Shown piece after piece: positions 26,255 to 35,697 of a stretch of DNA of 64,000 bases. The notes under the pieces are model-generated. The model was given only the letters and a program-made list of their open reading frames with translations, ran no database searches and was not told the origin of the DNA. Origin of the DNA: Calothrix brevissima NIES-22 (GTDB lineage: Bacteria; Cyanobacteriota; Cyanobacteriia; Cyanobacteriales; Nostocaceae); contig NZ_AP018207.1 of the NCBI RefSeq assembly GCF_002367995.1, positions 2,975,083 through 3,039,082 of the forward strand. The letters run 5' to 3'. Numbering within the stretch: the first letter of the stretch is position 1; every line of letters begins with the position of its first letter. The position numbers and the translations under genes are program-made.

Positions 26255-27709
26255 ATGAAACAGGAAATCTCATCCGATCGCAGTGTTCATGGCTTAAAGC
26301 CAGATTGTCTTTCTTTTACAGAAGTTTTAGCGCAATCTTTTGCTGTCATTGCACCTACAACTATACCTGCATCTAATATTGGTTTGATAGTTGCGCTTTC
26401 AGGGAATGGCACTTGGTTAAGCTTTTTAATTGGGCTAATTGGGCTATTATTTGTCAGCATTAATATCAATCAATTTGCTAGCCGTTCTGCATCTCCTGGT
26501 TCCTTATATTCCTACATCACCAAAGGTTTAGGCCCGACGGCTGGTGTAATTTGTGGTTGGAGTCTAGTCTTAGCCTATTTATTGACTGGAATGTCAGTAC
26601 TCTGCGGTTTTGCTAACTTTAGTGGGATGTTAATCGGCTATTTAGGTATTCATCCCTCTAGTATTACTCTGTTAGCAATTGGTGCAGGAATTTCTTGGTA
26701 TGCAGCTTATAAAGATATTCAAATTTCCGCCGTAGCAATGCTATTGATGGAGGGTCTATCTATTGTCTTAATCGCTATTTTATGCATCATCATTTGGGCG
26801 CACAAAGGCTTTGCGCTAGATATGTCTCAATTGACTTTAACTGGTACAACTCCAGGTAGCATAGCTACAGGATTAGTCTTAGTGATGTTTGCTTTTTCCG
26901 GCTTTGAAAGTGCAACATCCTTGGGTGATGAAGCAAAAAACCCCTTACGAACCATTCCCAAAGCTGTCAAAGGTAGCGTCATACTTGCCGGACTTTTCTA
27001 TATTGCAACTACCTATATAGAGGTACTGGGATTTAGAGATACGGGAGTTGCAATTACCACGACAGAGGAACCTCTAGGCTTTTTGTCGCAACAACTAGGA
27101 GTGGGTTTTTTAGGAGAATTAGTAGCTTTAGGTGCATTACTTAGCTTCTTTGCTTGCATTCTGGGAAGTATTAACCCAGCAGCGAGAATATTCTTTTTAA
27201 TGGCGCGTCATGGTTTATTTCATTCCTCTTTAGGTACAGCACATTCATCCAATAAAACACCCCATGTAGCAGTAACTATGTGTTCTTTACTGACATTTCT
27301 AGTACCTGCTGTCATGTCTGTGTTTCAAATCAAATTATTTGAGAGTATGGGTTATTTGGGTGCTATTTGTAGCTATGGATTTTTAACAGTGTATATTCTC
27401 ATCTCCATTGCTGCGCCGGTTTACCTGTACCACATTCGCCAATTGCGCCTGCGAGATATAGTCTTTTCTGTCTTGGGAGTAGGATTCATGATGATTCCTG
27501 TATTAGGAAGCGTGGGAATTCCCGGTAGTACACTTTTTCCGGTTCCCGAAGCGCCTTATGATATCTTTCCCTATATCTTCTTGCTGTATCTAGTTGTTAC
27601 CTGTGGATGGTTCAACATTAAAAGGTTGCGTTCTCCCAACTTAATTGTGGGTATGCGTCAAGAAATCGAAAAAATTCACGCCAGATTCAACGATAGAAAA
27701 GTTCCTTAA
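26255..27709 (+). CDS. APC-superfamily amino-acid/polyamine permease
   Basis: About twelve hydrophobic segments and the family signature near the start (LAQSFAVIAPTTIPASNIGL), followed by SPGSLYSYITKGLGPTAGVI, identify an APC (amino acid-polyamine-organocation) permease. The conserved FAFSGFESATSLGDEAKNP motif of the sixth segment (about residues 207-226) is present. The protein sits in the inner membrane and imports an unknown amino acid or amine. The length (484) is normal. A CadD-type transporter follows 79 bases downstream on the same strand and may be co-transcribed. Confidence 0.85.
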   Translation: MKQEISSDRSVHGLKPDCLSFTEVLAQSFAVIAPTTIPASNIGLIVALSGNGTWLSFLIGLIGLLFVSININQFASRSASPGSLYSYITKGLGPTAGVICGWSLVLAYLLTGMSVLCGFANFSGMLIGYLGIHPSSITLLAIGAGISWYAAYKDIQISAVAMLLMEGLSIVLIAILCIIIWAHKGFALDMSQLTLTGTTPGSIATGLVLVMFAFSGFESATSLGDEAKNPLRTIPKAVKGSVILAGLFYIATTYIEVLGFRDTGVAITTTEEPLGFLSQQLGVGFLGELVALGALLSFFACILGSINPAARIFFLMARHGLFHSSLGTAHSSNKTPHVAVTMCSLLTFLVPAVMSVFQIKLFESMGYLGAICSYGFLTVYILISIAAPVYLYHIRQLRLRDIVFSVLGVGFMMIPVLGSVGIPGSTLFPVPEAPYDIFPYIFLLYLVVTCGWFNIKRLRSPNLIVGMRQEIEKIHARFNDRKVP

Positions 27710-27788
27710 AAACATCTCTTCAGACTTGTTTTTTCTCTATAGTTTTAATCCCCAATCCAAAATCCAAAATCTAAAATCCAAAATTGAT

Positions 27789-28430
27789 ATGAGTGGTTTA
27801 GTCACAGCAATTAACACCGGCATAGCTGCTTTCAGTGCTACCAATATTGATGATATGCTGATGCTGACATTGTTTTTCTCACAAGCAAATGCGACGTTCC
27901 GACGCTGGCATATTATTGCTGGTCAATATCTCGGTTTTACAGCCCTAATTATCGCTAGTCTTCCCGGTTTCTTTGGCGGTTTGATTATTCCCCGCCCTTG
28001 GATTGGCTTATTTGGAATAGTGCCAATAGCAATTGGAATTCGCACTTTAATTAAACAATCAGAAGATGATGCAGAAGATGAAGAGACAGAAATTAAACAA
28101 TCGCACCACTCACTTTTAACCAAATTTCTGAATATCCAAACTTACAGTGTAGCAGCAGTGACTTTTGCTAATGGCACAGATAATATCAGCATTTATGTTC
28201 CTTTATTTGCCAGTAGTAACCCAGAAAGCTTACTGGTAATTTTAACGGTATTTTTTCTGTTGGTTGGATGCTTGTGCTATACCGCGTATAAACTAACTCA
28301 TAATAAAGCGATCGCAGATCTTCTCGCCAGCTATGGTCAGAATATTATGCCTTTTGTACTGATGGGATTAGGCGCTTTTATTTTGTTAGAAAGTGGCTCT
28401 CTAAATCTCGTAAATATACTGACTAATTAA
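27789..28430 (+). CDS. CadD-family cadmium resistance transporter
   Basis: The two halves of this five-to-six-segment membrane protein each carry the family motif: ATNIDDMLMLTLFFSQ (residues about 14-29) and FANGTDNISIYVPLFA (about 125-140). Members export or sequester cadmium or related cations; the substrate here is inferred only from the family. A longer open frame begins at 27645 inside the permease gene, but ATG 27789 (MSGLVTAIN) begins the conserved part. The spacer before it is a tandem heptamer CCAAAAT/CTAAAAT, which gives spurious codons. The acidic/His loop EDDAEDEETEIKQSHHS (about 97-113) may bind metal. Confidence 0.85.
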   Translation: MSGLVTAINTGIAAFSATNIDDMLMLTLFFSQANATFRRWHIIAGQYLGFTALIIASLPGFFGGLIIPRPWIGLFGIVPIAIGIRTLIKQSEDDAEDEETEIKQSHHSLLTKFLNIQTYSVAAVTFANGTDNISIYVPLFASSNPESLLVILTVFFLLVGCLCYTAYKLTHNKAIADLLASYGQNIMPFVLMGLGAFILLESGSLNLVNILTN

Positions 28431-28862
28431 ATGCGATCGCTTATTTTTAGGTGATGCTCAAAATTTATCGGCTGCTGCTGGAAGTATCAGAAAACTAAAA
28501 TGTTATCTCCGCATTATATTTATCTGGCATCAGCCTGCCAGAAATCCATAGTTCAATTATCATTTATATAAACCGATGCTGAAATTACGTCTAATGTGAA
28601 TTTAACAAAGCTCCGTTCATCTAAAAGTTTTTAGATGTGCAAAATTAAGATTTTTAAATAACTATATTACAAAAAGTAAAGTTTACTAAAATCTTCTTTC
28701 TCTCTGTTATTTACCTTGTATTAATGATAAATATTCACACCCAGTTAATTATGGACAAAATGACAAGAGTTAACAGATTTAATTTATATGCAACGTAAAT
28801 TCACCAATATACAAAAACATCTCATCGTACATTGATATATATCGAAGCAAGAGGTATGAAAT
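28431..28862. other. Intergenic region upstream of the TauE-like gene
   Basis: A+T-rich with no gene or repeat that I recognise. GAGG at 28851-28854 is the ribosome binding site of the next gene; the promoter should lie further left. Confidence 0.4.
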
Positions 28863-29699
28863 TTGAATATCCTGGAATTTTCCTTATTAGTTTGGATAGG
28901 TTCATTTACCGCCGGATTCCTTGGTGCATTAACTGGGTTAGGTGGTGGTGTTGTCATAGTTCCCTTACTAACTTCAGTCTTTGGTGTTGATATTCGCTAT
29001 GCTGTTGGCGCTTCACTAGTATCTGTAATTGCAACTTCCTTAGGTGCGGCGTCTACTTATATTAAAAAAGGCTACGCCAATTTACGTTTAGGCATGTTTT
29101 TAGAAGTTGCGACAACAATAGGCGCTATAGTTGGGGCGTTAATTGCTACCTTTGTGTCTGTCAAAGCCTTAACTATTGTATTAGCGATCGTCCTGATTTA
29201 TTCAGCATATCTTTCCCAACGACCAAGACTTGAAAAAATTGAAACCGAACCAACCGATTCTTTAGCTAATTATCTGCAACTCAATAGTACTTATCCCACC
29301 TCAGAAGGGTTGATGTCTTACCAAGTTCATTCCCTTCCCGCAGGATTTAGCGTCATGGTAGTAGCGGGAGTACTTTCTGGCTTGCTGGGTATTGGTTCGG
29401 GGGGGTTTAAGGTATTAGCAATGGATCAAGCCATGCGTTTACCTTTTAAAGTTTCTACTACCACTAGCAACTTTATGATTGGTGTCACAGCAGCTGCTTC
29501 AGCTGGAGTTTACCTTGCCAGAGGTTATATCGATCCAGGATTATCAATGCCGGTAATGTTAGGCGTATTACCTGGTGCTTTTTTGGGTGCTAGGGTGTTA
29601 TTAGGTACTAAAACACAAACTTTGCGCATTGTCTTTAGTCTAGTGCTAGTTATCATGGCTGTGAAGATGGTCTACAACAATGTCATAGGAGGACTGTAA
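28863..29699 (+). CDS. TauE/SafE-family sulfite/organosulfonate exporter-like protein
   Basis: A polytopic membrane protein with the duplicated family motif: GFLGALTGLGGGVVIVPLLT (about residues 18-37) and GVLSGLLGIGSGGFKVLAMD (about 166-185). This family moves sulfite, sulfolactate or related anions; the substrate here is unknown. The start is an unusual TTG, supported by GAGG eight bases upstream; the nearby ATG at 28856 is in another frame. The next gene begins one base after the stop codon, so the two are an operon and probably one complex. Confidence 0.85.
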   Translation: MNILEFSLLVWIGSFTAGFLGALTGLGGGVVIVPLLTSVFGVDIRYAVGASLVSVIATSLGAASTYIKKGYANLRLGMFLEVATTIGAIVGALIATFVSVKALTIVLAIVLIYSAYLSQRPRLEKIETEPTDSLANYLQLNSTYPTSEGLMSYQVHSLPAGFSVMVVAGVLSGLLGIGSGGFKVLAMDQAMRLPFKVSTTTSNFMIGVTAAASAGVYLARGYIDPGLSMPVMLGVLPGAFLGARVLLGTKTQTLRIVFSLVLVIMAVKMVYNNVIGGL

Positions 29700-29700
29700 A

Positions 29701-30258
29701 ATGTATAAATTTGATGGTAATTTTCAGTCACTCTCATCTCCACAGCCCGATACTGAAGTATTAGCCATAGCTTTTCCATCAAAAGATTTAGATGCTGATA
29801 TCGAACCATTACCAAAGCCTCAAGCCAATATAGTAGTCAAGTTACCTCATGTTAGTGAAATTGAGCATAAAAAGAATTCTACAAAAACATTTGGTGAACT
29901 ATCACTAGAAACCATCTTGAGCAACCTGCTAAGATATGGCGTTTTGCTGGCGAGTACTGTGGTATTTATTGGGGGAATCCTCTACTTAATTCGACATGGT
30001 TCTGAACCTGTCAACTATAAATTTTTTCAAGGTGAACCAGCAGAGTTTTGTTCGCCATTAGGTGTAATTAATGCAGTTTTAGCAGGTAGTCGGCGCGGTA
30101 TTATTCAGCTAGGTTTGCTGTTATTAATAGCTATTCCTGTTTTGCGTGTAGTAATTTCTTTATTGACTTTTATCTGGCGAAGAGAATTTGCTTATGTAAT
30201 TATCACGTTGATAGTATTAGCTAGTTTAACTTATAGCCTAGTTGGAGCTTATTACTAA
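29701..30258 (+). CDS. DUF1634 membrane protein, partner of the TauE-like protein
   Basis: The N-terminal 75 residues are polar and proline-rich. The rest has three hydrophobic segments (about 78-97, 132-153, 161-180) and matches DUF1634: LSNLLRYGVLLASTVVFIGG, then NAVLAGSRRGIIQLGLLLLI. DUF1634 genes are commonly next to TauE/SafE genes, as here (one-base spacing). I infer an accessory subunit of the transporter. No enzymatic motif. Confidence 0.8.
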   Translation: MYKFDGNFQSLSSPQPDTEVLAIAFPSKDLDADIEPLPKPQANIVVKLPHVSEIEHKKNSTKTFGELSLETILSNLLRYGVLLASTVVFIGGILYLIRHGSEPVNYKFFQGEPAEFCSPLGVINAVLAGSRRGIIQLGLLLLIAIPVLRVVISLLTFIWRREFAYVIITLIVLASLTYSLVGAYY

Positions 30259-30462
30259 CAAAAATTTTAGTCATTTGTCATTGGTCATTTGTCATTAGTA
30301 AGGGGTTTCATCTGTATTCTAAAAAGAAAAAATAATGCGAAAAATTGTAGGGGTATGGCATTGCCATACCCTCTAGAATGTATAGACGATTGCCAACTTT
30401 GTTTGAATTGGTATTACATTGATTTAGACATCTCGCAATTTGAAAGCTAAGATAATATTTGC
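30259..30462. other. Spacer with heptamer and GGTATGGC palindrome
   Basis: Contains TCATTTGTCATTGGTCATTT (heptamer drift) and the GTAGGGGTATGGCATTGCCA palindrome (about 30347-30373), the same class as those near 5960 and 24812. No gene seen. Confidence 0.5.
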
Positions 30463-30732
30463 TTAAGAACCGAATAAATCATTAGCAAATCCGCCCAGGT
30501 TTTGCAGTTGGTTTGTGAGATATTGAATCAATGAATTTAGGCTTTCTAAAGAAGGGGTTCCCGAACCTAGCGCAATTGCTAAACTGAACAAGCCAATAAA
30601 TAAGGCTAAAGTTCTGCCAAAACAACCGGGATTAATTTCGGCAAAACCTAGTTTAGTTTGTCCTAATACAGCAATAAAGATAAAAATAATTCCTAAAATA
30701 AAAAATACGTTATTTGTCGGTAAGCTGGTCAT
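30463..30732 (-). CDS. Small two-segment membrane protein
   Basis: An 89-residue protein with hydrophobic segments at about 9-28 (VFFILGIIFIFIAVLGQTKL) and 41-58 (LALFIGLFSLAIALGSG), and an amphipathic C-terminal tail (LNSLIQYLTNQLQNL). I do not recognise a family. The composition and the clean start (ATG 30732) suggest a real gene. It lies alone, convergent with the TauE/DUF1634 operon. Confidence 0.6.
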   Translation of the reverse strand: MTSLPTNNVFFILGIIFIFIAVLGQTKLGFAEINPGCFGRTLALFIGLFSLAIALGSGTPSLESLNSLIQYLTNQLQNLGGFANDLFGS

Positions 30733-30972
30733 TTTATTATCAACATTAATGCAACATTGGTAATTGTGATTATAGCAATTATCAATGAGGGTTCAATCGT
30801 TGTGAGTTCAGAGTTGAAATTTAAACGCAAAGTATCGCTAAGGTAAGCGCGGAGGTACGCGGAGAATTGGCGATGAGTTAATGAGATGTGGTATTGAGAT
30901 GTTTGATTTTAGGTGAGAAATGTCTACTTGGTTATGAGGGTTTTAAGAGTTAGAGAGCGATAGATATCGACT

Positions 30973-31815
30973 TTATATTTTACCTACTAAACTCATCAAT
31001 TGTTTGTCTAATTCGATGAGATAATCTCTACCGTAGGTTCCATTTTCTAACCCTGTAACTAGATGTTCAGGGATATCTTGGGCAATTTCTTGACTACAAG
31101 AACCAGCTGCGAGAGCGATGGTGGCAACTGTATCGACATCGCCAGTAAAGGCGATACAATCTTGCAATAGTTCGCTCATGCTATCGTTGCGAATGACTGC
31201 GGTAATGGCTGCTCTGACGCTCATCCAGCCTTTAGATTTAACTTCACCTTCCCAAGGCTTAGACCATTCGCCAGACAGTACATAGCTTTCAATAAACTGT
31301 CCTAATTTGCGTTTTGGCCCGAGTTTGTAAATAAAATAGTGCGTCATCAAGGCGGCGGCAACTGCGGCGTTAATGCCATCTGGTGTATTGTGGGTAATAG
31401 CGGCTTGAATGGTTGCGGCTTCGATGACTTTTTCGGGTGTGGAGAAAATCCCAATTGGCCCTGCACGCATTGCAGCGCCGCTTTTGTCACTATCTGGGCG
31501 AATTTTGGCTACGAACTCGGTGCCATCTTCAATTTCGAGAAGAAAATGGTAAAATCTACTAGCATAACCTTCTCGGCGATCGCGTTTAAAGCAAGTAACA
31601 AAACTCTGTGCTAATACTTCTGGTGTCCAAGGTGCTGCTGATACTATAACTTCAGCGATCGCAATACTCATTTGGGTATCATCTGTATAGCTACCCGGTA
31701 TGAGTCGATAACGCGGATGTGATACGTATCGACTCAAATCGTTATAGACGCTCACTTCATCAGCGTATTCAAAGCCTGCACCGTAGGCGTCGCCAATTGC
31801 TAATTCAATGAGCAT
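30973..31815 (-). CDS. ADP-ribosylglycohydrolase family protein
   Basis: The metal-binding motif GSYTDDTQMSIAIAE (about residues 41-55) and the second metal motif FTGDVDTVATIALAAG (about 227-242) define the DraG/ARH family, dinuclear Mg enzymes that remove ADP-ribose from proteins or small molecules. The start IGDAYGAGFE is typical. The length (280) is normal. Heterocystous cyanobacteria may not use DraG for nitrogenase control, so the substrate is open. The gene is followed on its upstream side by a NUDIX hydrolase gene ten bases away, suggesting joint ADP-ribose or nucleotide processing. Confidence 0.88.
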   Translation of the reverse strand: MLIELAIGDAYGAGFEYADEVSVYNDLSRYVSHPRYRLIPGSYTDDTQMSIAIAEVIVSAAPWTPEVLAQSFVTCFKRDRREGYASRFYHFLLEIEDGTEFVAKIRPDSDKSGAAMRAGPIGIFSTPEKVIEAATIQAAITHNTPDGINAAVAAALMTHYFIYKLGPKRKLGQFIESYVLSGEWSKPWEGEVKSKGWMSVRAAITAVIRNDSMSELLQDCIAFTGDVDTVATIALAAGSCSQEIAQDIPEHLVTGLENGTYGRDYLIELDKQLMSLVGKI

Positions 31816-31824
31816 ATCTATAAC

Positions 31825-32373
31825 TTAAGTTAAGAAAGGACGAGCTAACAAAAAGCTAGAAATCGTTTTCGCATCTACTGGTTCGCCATCGATAAAGGCT
31901 TTCTCCAGTTCTTCGGGGGTGTAATAAAGAATTTCGATATCTTCATCTTCTTCTTTTTCTGGCGGTGTTTCTAACTTTTCTAAATCTCGCGCCAGAAAAG
32001 CATAGAGGATTTCATCAGAATATCCAGGAGCTAGGAAAAACTCTCCTAATTTATCCCACTTTTGGGCACGATAACCAGTTTCTTCTTGAAGTTCTCGCTG
32101 TACTGTTTCTAGAGGATCTTCATTGATTTCTAAAGTACCGGCGGGAAATTCGATGATTCTGCCTTGAATTGCAAAGCGGTACTGACGCAGCAGTATCAGC
32201 TTACCATCGGCTGTCACAGGCACAGCTAGCGCACCACCGGGGTGACGAATACATTCCCATTCGCCCTCGGCTTTATTCGGTAACCGCAAGCGATTAACTT
32301 CAAAGTTAAACTTGCGTCCTTTATAGAACAAACGTTGTCTTAGCAGCTGTGGTAATTCTCTACCTAGTGGCAT
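31825..32373 (-). CDS. NUDIX hydrolase, ADP-ribose pyrophosphatase-like
   Basis: The Nudix box is complete: GTLEINEDPLETVQRELQEE followed by TG (about residues 83-105 from ATG 32373). It is preceded by the AGxxE-like strand IIEFPAGTLE seen in ADP-ribose pyrophosphatases. These enzymes cleave ADP-ribose or related nucleoside diphosphates. The ATG at 32373 (MPLGRELPQLLRQR) is preferred to 32400 because family similarity begins there. Its stop is nine bases before the ADP-ribosylglycohydrolase start, so the two are co-transcribed and could act in sequence on ADP-ribose, which is inference from order. Confidence 0.88.
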   Translation of the reverse strand: MPLGRELPQLLRQRLFYKGRKFNFEVNRLRLPNKAEGEWECIRHPGGALAVPVTADGKLILLRQYRFAIQGRIIEFPAGTLEINEDPLETVQRELQEETGYRAQKWDKLGEFFLAPGYSDEILYAFLARDLEKLETPPEKEEDEDIEILYYTPEELEKAFIDGEPVDAKTISSFLLARPFLT

Positions 32374-32455
32374 AGTAAAATTGTGTGTCTTTAGATACAC
32401 AGACCAACTCTAGGGCTTGTTAGCTCTAGGTTTCCTGCGTTTATGGGGTGTAATT

Positions 32456-33001
32456 TTAACTGCCCATCAATAAATGTACATCAGAACAGTTAACCTCTTT
32501 AACCAAATCTTTAATAACACATCCGGATACTGGTTCTACCCAATTGGGTGCAATTTCTGCCAAGGGAACCAGAACAAACGCCCGCTCCCGCATTCGCGGA
32601 TGGGGGATTTGCAGGGTGGGTGTATCAATAATTAAGTCATCATATAACAGCAAATCTAAATCTAGGGTACGGGGGCCCCACCGCTCTTGACGTACACGCC
32701 CAAATTTTTGTTCGATTGCTAATAATGTTTCTAATAACAGATGCGGGAGCATAAATATTTTGATTAGGGCGCAGCCGTTTAAGTAATCTGGTTGTGGCGG
32801 GCCGATGGCTGCGGTTTGATACCAGTGGGATTTTGCTTGGAGAAAAATACCAGGGGTGTTGGCTAAAGTCGCGATCGCTGCTTCTAATATTTCTTGTGAA
32901 TCGCCAATATTACTACCAAGGGCGATCGCTGCGATCGCATCTGTGGTGAGTTTGTCTGTTTCAGATATGCTACTTGTCTTTTTGCTTATACCTAGCGGCA
33001 T
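32456..33001 (-). CDS. folK: 2-amino-4-hydroxy-6-hydroxymethyldihydropteridine pyrophosphokinase (FolK)
   Basis: HPPK transfers pyrophosphate from ATP to the pterin in folate synthesis. Signatures: IALGSNIGDSQE (about residues 27-38), QPDYLNGCALI, FGRVRQERWGPRTLDLDLLL (about 100-119) with the metal-binding DLDLLLYDD, and IPHPRMRERAFVLVPLAEIA. The 25 residues before the conserved domain are Ser/Thr/Lys-rich and may be partly non-coding, though no better start is obvious. It lies upstream of the NUDIX and ADP-ribosylglycohydrolase genes on the same strand, 82 bases away. Confidence 0.92.
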   Translation of the reverse strand: MPLGISKKTSSISETDKLTTDAIAAIALGSNIGDSQEILEAAIATLANTPGIFLQAKSHWYQTAAIGPPQPDYLNGCALIKIFMLPHLLLETLLAIEQKFGRVRQERWGPRTLDLDLLLYDDLIIDTPTLQIPHPRMRERAFVLVPLAEIAPNWVEPVSGCVIKDLVKEVNCSDVHLLMGS

Positions 33002-33216
33002 ATTTTTTAGTTGCTAATCACAGTATTTTATCTGTGAAAATTCATAAATTTTTGTATTAATATTTACGGGATCAAATCTAAAGAATTCCAAAAAAACATT
33101 GTATTTTACTAAATTCACTTGTTTATTTATGGGATATTATACTAACACAAAGGCGATACACTAACCCCAACCATACTGGTGGTTAGATAGCAACTACATT
33201 TGAGCGAGAAACTAAC

Positions 33217-35697
33217 GTGAGGAAACTTACCTCCTGGTTCAAGCAAGGAACAACTGATTTAAGTGCATCTGACAAGGAGCAACCACAATTGTCATCTGGT
33301 AATCATCTCGAAAATGAAGAATCTGTCCCAGAAGAATCTATAAATGAGAACTTACCACCAACAAAGCTGGACAAAGGAAAGCAAGTACTTAGCCAGATGC
33401 AAAAAGTCTCATCTGGAGTAATTGCTAAACTATCCACCAAAGAAAAACCCTTTTATCGTCGCCTGTGGTTTTGGGGAAGCTTAACTATCGGTGGTGGGAT
33501 CGTCGCCTTTAATTATGGAATCGCTAACATAGACCGGACTTTACCAGATAAATCAGAGTTAAATGCTGTTGTCCGCGAACAAACTTTGACGATTAAAGCC
33601 GCAGACGGTAGTATCTTACAACAGCAAGGGGAAGCTGCTAGAGACCAGCTAAAACTAGAGCAAATACCCGATAGCTTAAAACAAGCTTTCATTGCTTCCG
33701 AAGATCGGCGATTTCAGCAACATAATGGCGTCGATCCCCAAGGTATAGTTAGAGCTGTTTGGAATAATTTGCGATCGCAAGATGTGGTAGAAGGTGGTAG
33801 CACCATCACCCAACAACTAGCCCGGATTTTATTTATCAAACAAGAAAAAACTATCTGGCGCAAACTCAAAGAAGTGCGGTTAGCGCAAAAGATGGAGCAA
33901 GAATTAACCAAAGACCAAATTCTTGAGCGTTATTTGAATTTGGTGTATTTGGGATCTGGCGCTTATGGTGTAGCCGATGCTGCATGGGTTTACTTTAGTA
34001 AATCCGTAGATCAACTGACATTACCTGAAATGGCGACCATTGCCGGTTTAGCGCCAGCCCCTAGCCTGTATGCTCCAGACAGAAATCCCGAAGCCGCCAA
34101 AGCTCGGCGGAATTTGGTGTTGCAAAGAATGCAAGAAGATGGTAAAATCACAGCCGCCGAAAGGGAAGCTGCCAGCCAAGAACCTCTCACCCTCAACAGC
34201 AGTTTACCGAAGCGACTGCAAGTAGAATCGCCCTACTTTACTACCTTTATTCAAAAAGAATTGCCCAAGTATGTCTCCCCAGATGTGTTAGCTGGTGGGG
34301 GTTTGATAGTGGAAACCACTTTAAACCCAACTTGGCAGAAATTTGCAGAGGAAGCCGTAGCCAAAACCCTGAGAAATCAGGGACGCTGGGAGAACTTTAA
34401 ACAAGCCGCAATGGTAGCCATAGATCCCCGGAATGGGGAAATTCAGGCGATGGTTGGGGGTAAAGATTTTGGTAAGAACCAGTTTAACCGGGTGACACAA
34501 GCTCAACGGCAACCAGGTTCCACCTTTAAAGGCTTTGTTTATGCAACTGCGATCGCATCTGGTAAAAGTCCCTACGACAGCTACCTCGATGCACCCCTTG
34601 TAGTCGATGGCTACGAACCCAAAAACTACAGCGAAAAATTTCGCGGTTGGATGACAATGCGCGATGCGCTCACTAGTTCTGTTAACATCATTGCAGTTAA
34701 GACATTAATTGATGTAGGATTTGAGCCAACAATTAAGCTTGCCCAAGAAATGGGGATTAAATCCCAACTTAAGCCCACATATTCCCTAGCTTTAGGCTCA
34801 AATGAAGTAAATCTGCTGGAATTAACTAGCGCCTACGGTAGTTTTGCCACCCAAGGCTTACACACAGAAGTACATGGTATTCGTCGGGTTCTCAACCGTC
34901 AGGGTCAAGTAATTTGGTCAGCAAATTTCGCCTCCAAGCGGGCGCTTGATGCTGATAGTGCCGCAATTATGACCTGGATGTTGCGCAACGTTGTCGAAGC
35001 TGGTACAGGTGCTGCTGCTCAATTAGATAATCGACCGGTAGCTGGTAAAACTGGTACCTCCGACGAAGCCCGCGATTTATGGTTTATTGGTTATATTCCC
35101 CAATTGGTAACTGGAGTTTGGTTAGGGAATGATGACAATCGCCCCACAGATGGTAGTAGTGGTAGTGCGGCTTACACCTGGCACGAATTTATGGAACAAG
35201 CCGTCAAAGATATGCCAGTAGAAAAGTTTCCGGCGCGCCCGAAACTGGAAGGTCGTAAAGCTACTATTAAAGCTCAACCCATAAAACCAGGACGAATTGT
35301 CAATAAAGCCGTATCCTCAGATGAGGATGAGGACAATAATAATGAAGAAAGTTCATCAAGAAGACGGCGCAGATATTCTCAAGAAGACCAACAACAAGAA
35401 GAAACGCCCAGACGCCGCAGACGTTATTACCAACAGCAAGATGATGACACATCTTCATCTCAAAGACGGCGGTATCGCAGCGAAGAATCCAGTAATAATA
35501 ACAGCGATTCTTCCGAATCTCGCCCCAGACGGCGCAGGCGTGCGGAATCATCTGAGCCTTCCACACCTCGCAGATCTAGGCGATCATCTTCATCATCCAG
35601 TGGTAGTTCATCAGGTAGTTCATCAGGTAGTTCGGGTAATTCATCCCCATCACAACCTTCTTGGCGGGAAAGACTTAGACCATCTTCATCGCAGTAA
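33217..35697 (+). CDS. Class A penicillin-binding protein (PBP1A-like)
   Basis: A bifunctional murein polymerase of the periplasm. A single transmembrane segment (about residues 83-105, LWFWGSLTIGGGIVAFNYGI) follows a cytosolic tail. The transglycosylase domain has ASEDRRFQQHNGVD and GGSTITQQLARILF (about 155-215). The transpeptidase has Ser in RQPGSTFKGF (SxxK), SVN (TSSVNIIAV) and the KTGT motif (GKTGTSDEARD, about 613). The C-terminal 130 residues are low complexity: Arg clusters (SRRRRRY, RRRRRAE), acidic patches and a Ser/Gly tail. The start is GTG 33217 (actaacGTGAGG). Confidence 0.92.
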   Translation: MRKLTSWFKQGTTDLSASDKEQPQLSSGNHLENEESVPEESINENLPPTKLDKGKQVLSQMQKVSSGVIAKLSTKEKPFYRRLWFWGSLTIGGGIVAFNYGIANIDRTLPDKSELNAVVREQTLTIKAADGSILQQQGEAARDQLKLEQIPDSLKQAFIASEDRRFQQHNGVDPQGIVRAVWNNLRSQDVVEGGSTITQQLARILFIKQEKTIWRKLKEVRLAQKMEQELTKDQILERYLNLVYLGSGAYGVADAAWVYFSKSVDQLTLPEMATIAGLAPAPSLYAPDRNPEAAKARRNLVLQRMQEDGKITAAEREAASQEPLTLNSSLPKRLQVESPYFTTFIQKELPKYVSPDVLAGGGLIVETTLNPTWQKFAEEAVAKTLRNQGRWENFKQAAMVAIDPRNGEIQAMVGGKDFGKNQFNRVTQAQRQPGSTFKGFVYATAIASGKSPYDSYLDAPLVVDGYEPKNYSEKFRGWMTMRDALTSSVNIIAVKTLIDVGFEPTIKLAQEMGIKSQLKPTYSLALGSNEVNLLELTSAYGSFATQGLHTEVHGIRRVLNRQGQVIWSANFASKRALDADSAAIMTWMLRNVVEAGTGAAAQLDNRPVAGKTGTSDEARDLWFIGYIPQLVTGVWLGNDDNRPTDGSSGSAAYTWHEFMEQAVKDMPVEKFPARPKLEGRKATIKAQPIKPGRIVNKAVSSDEDEDNNNEESSSRRRRRYSQEDQQQEETPRRRRRYYQQQDDDTSSSQRRRYRSEESSNNNSDSSESRPRRRRRAESSEPSTPRRSRRSSSSSSGSSSGSSSGSSGNSSPSQPSWRERLRPSSSQ

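Noticed and set aside
26043..26273. Minus-strand ORF in the gap before the APC permease
   Set aside because: It overlaps the permease start and has no recognisable domain.
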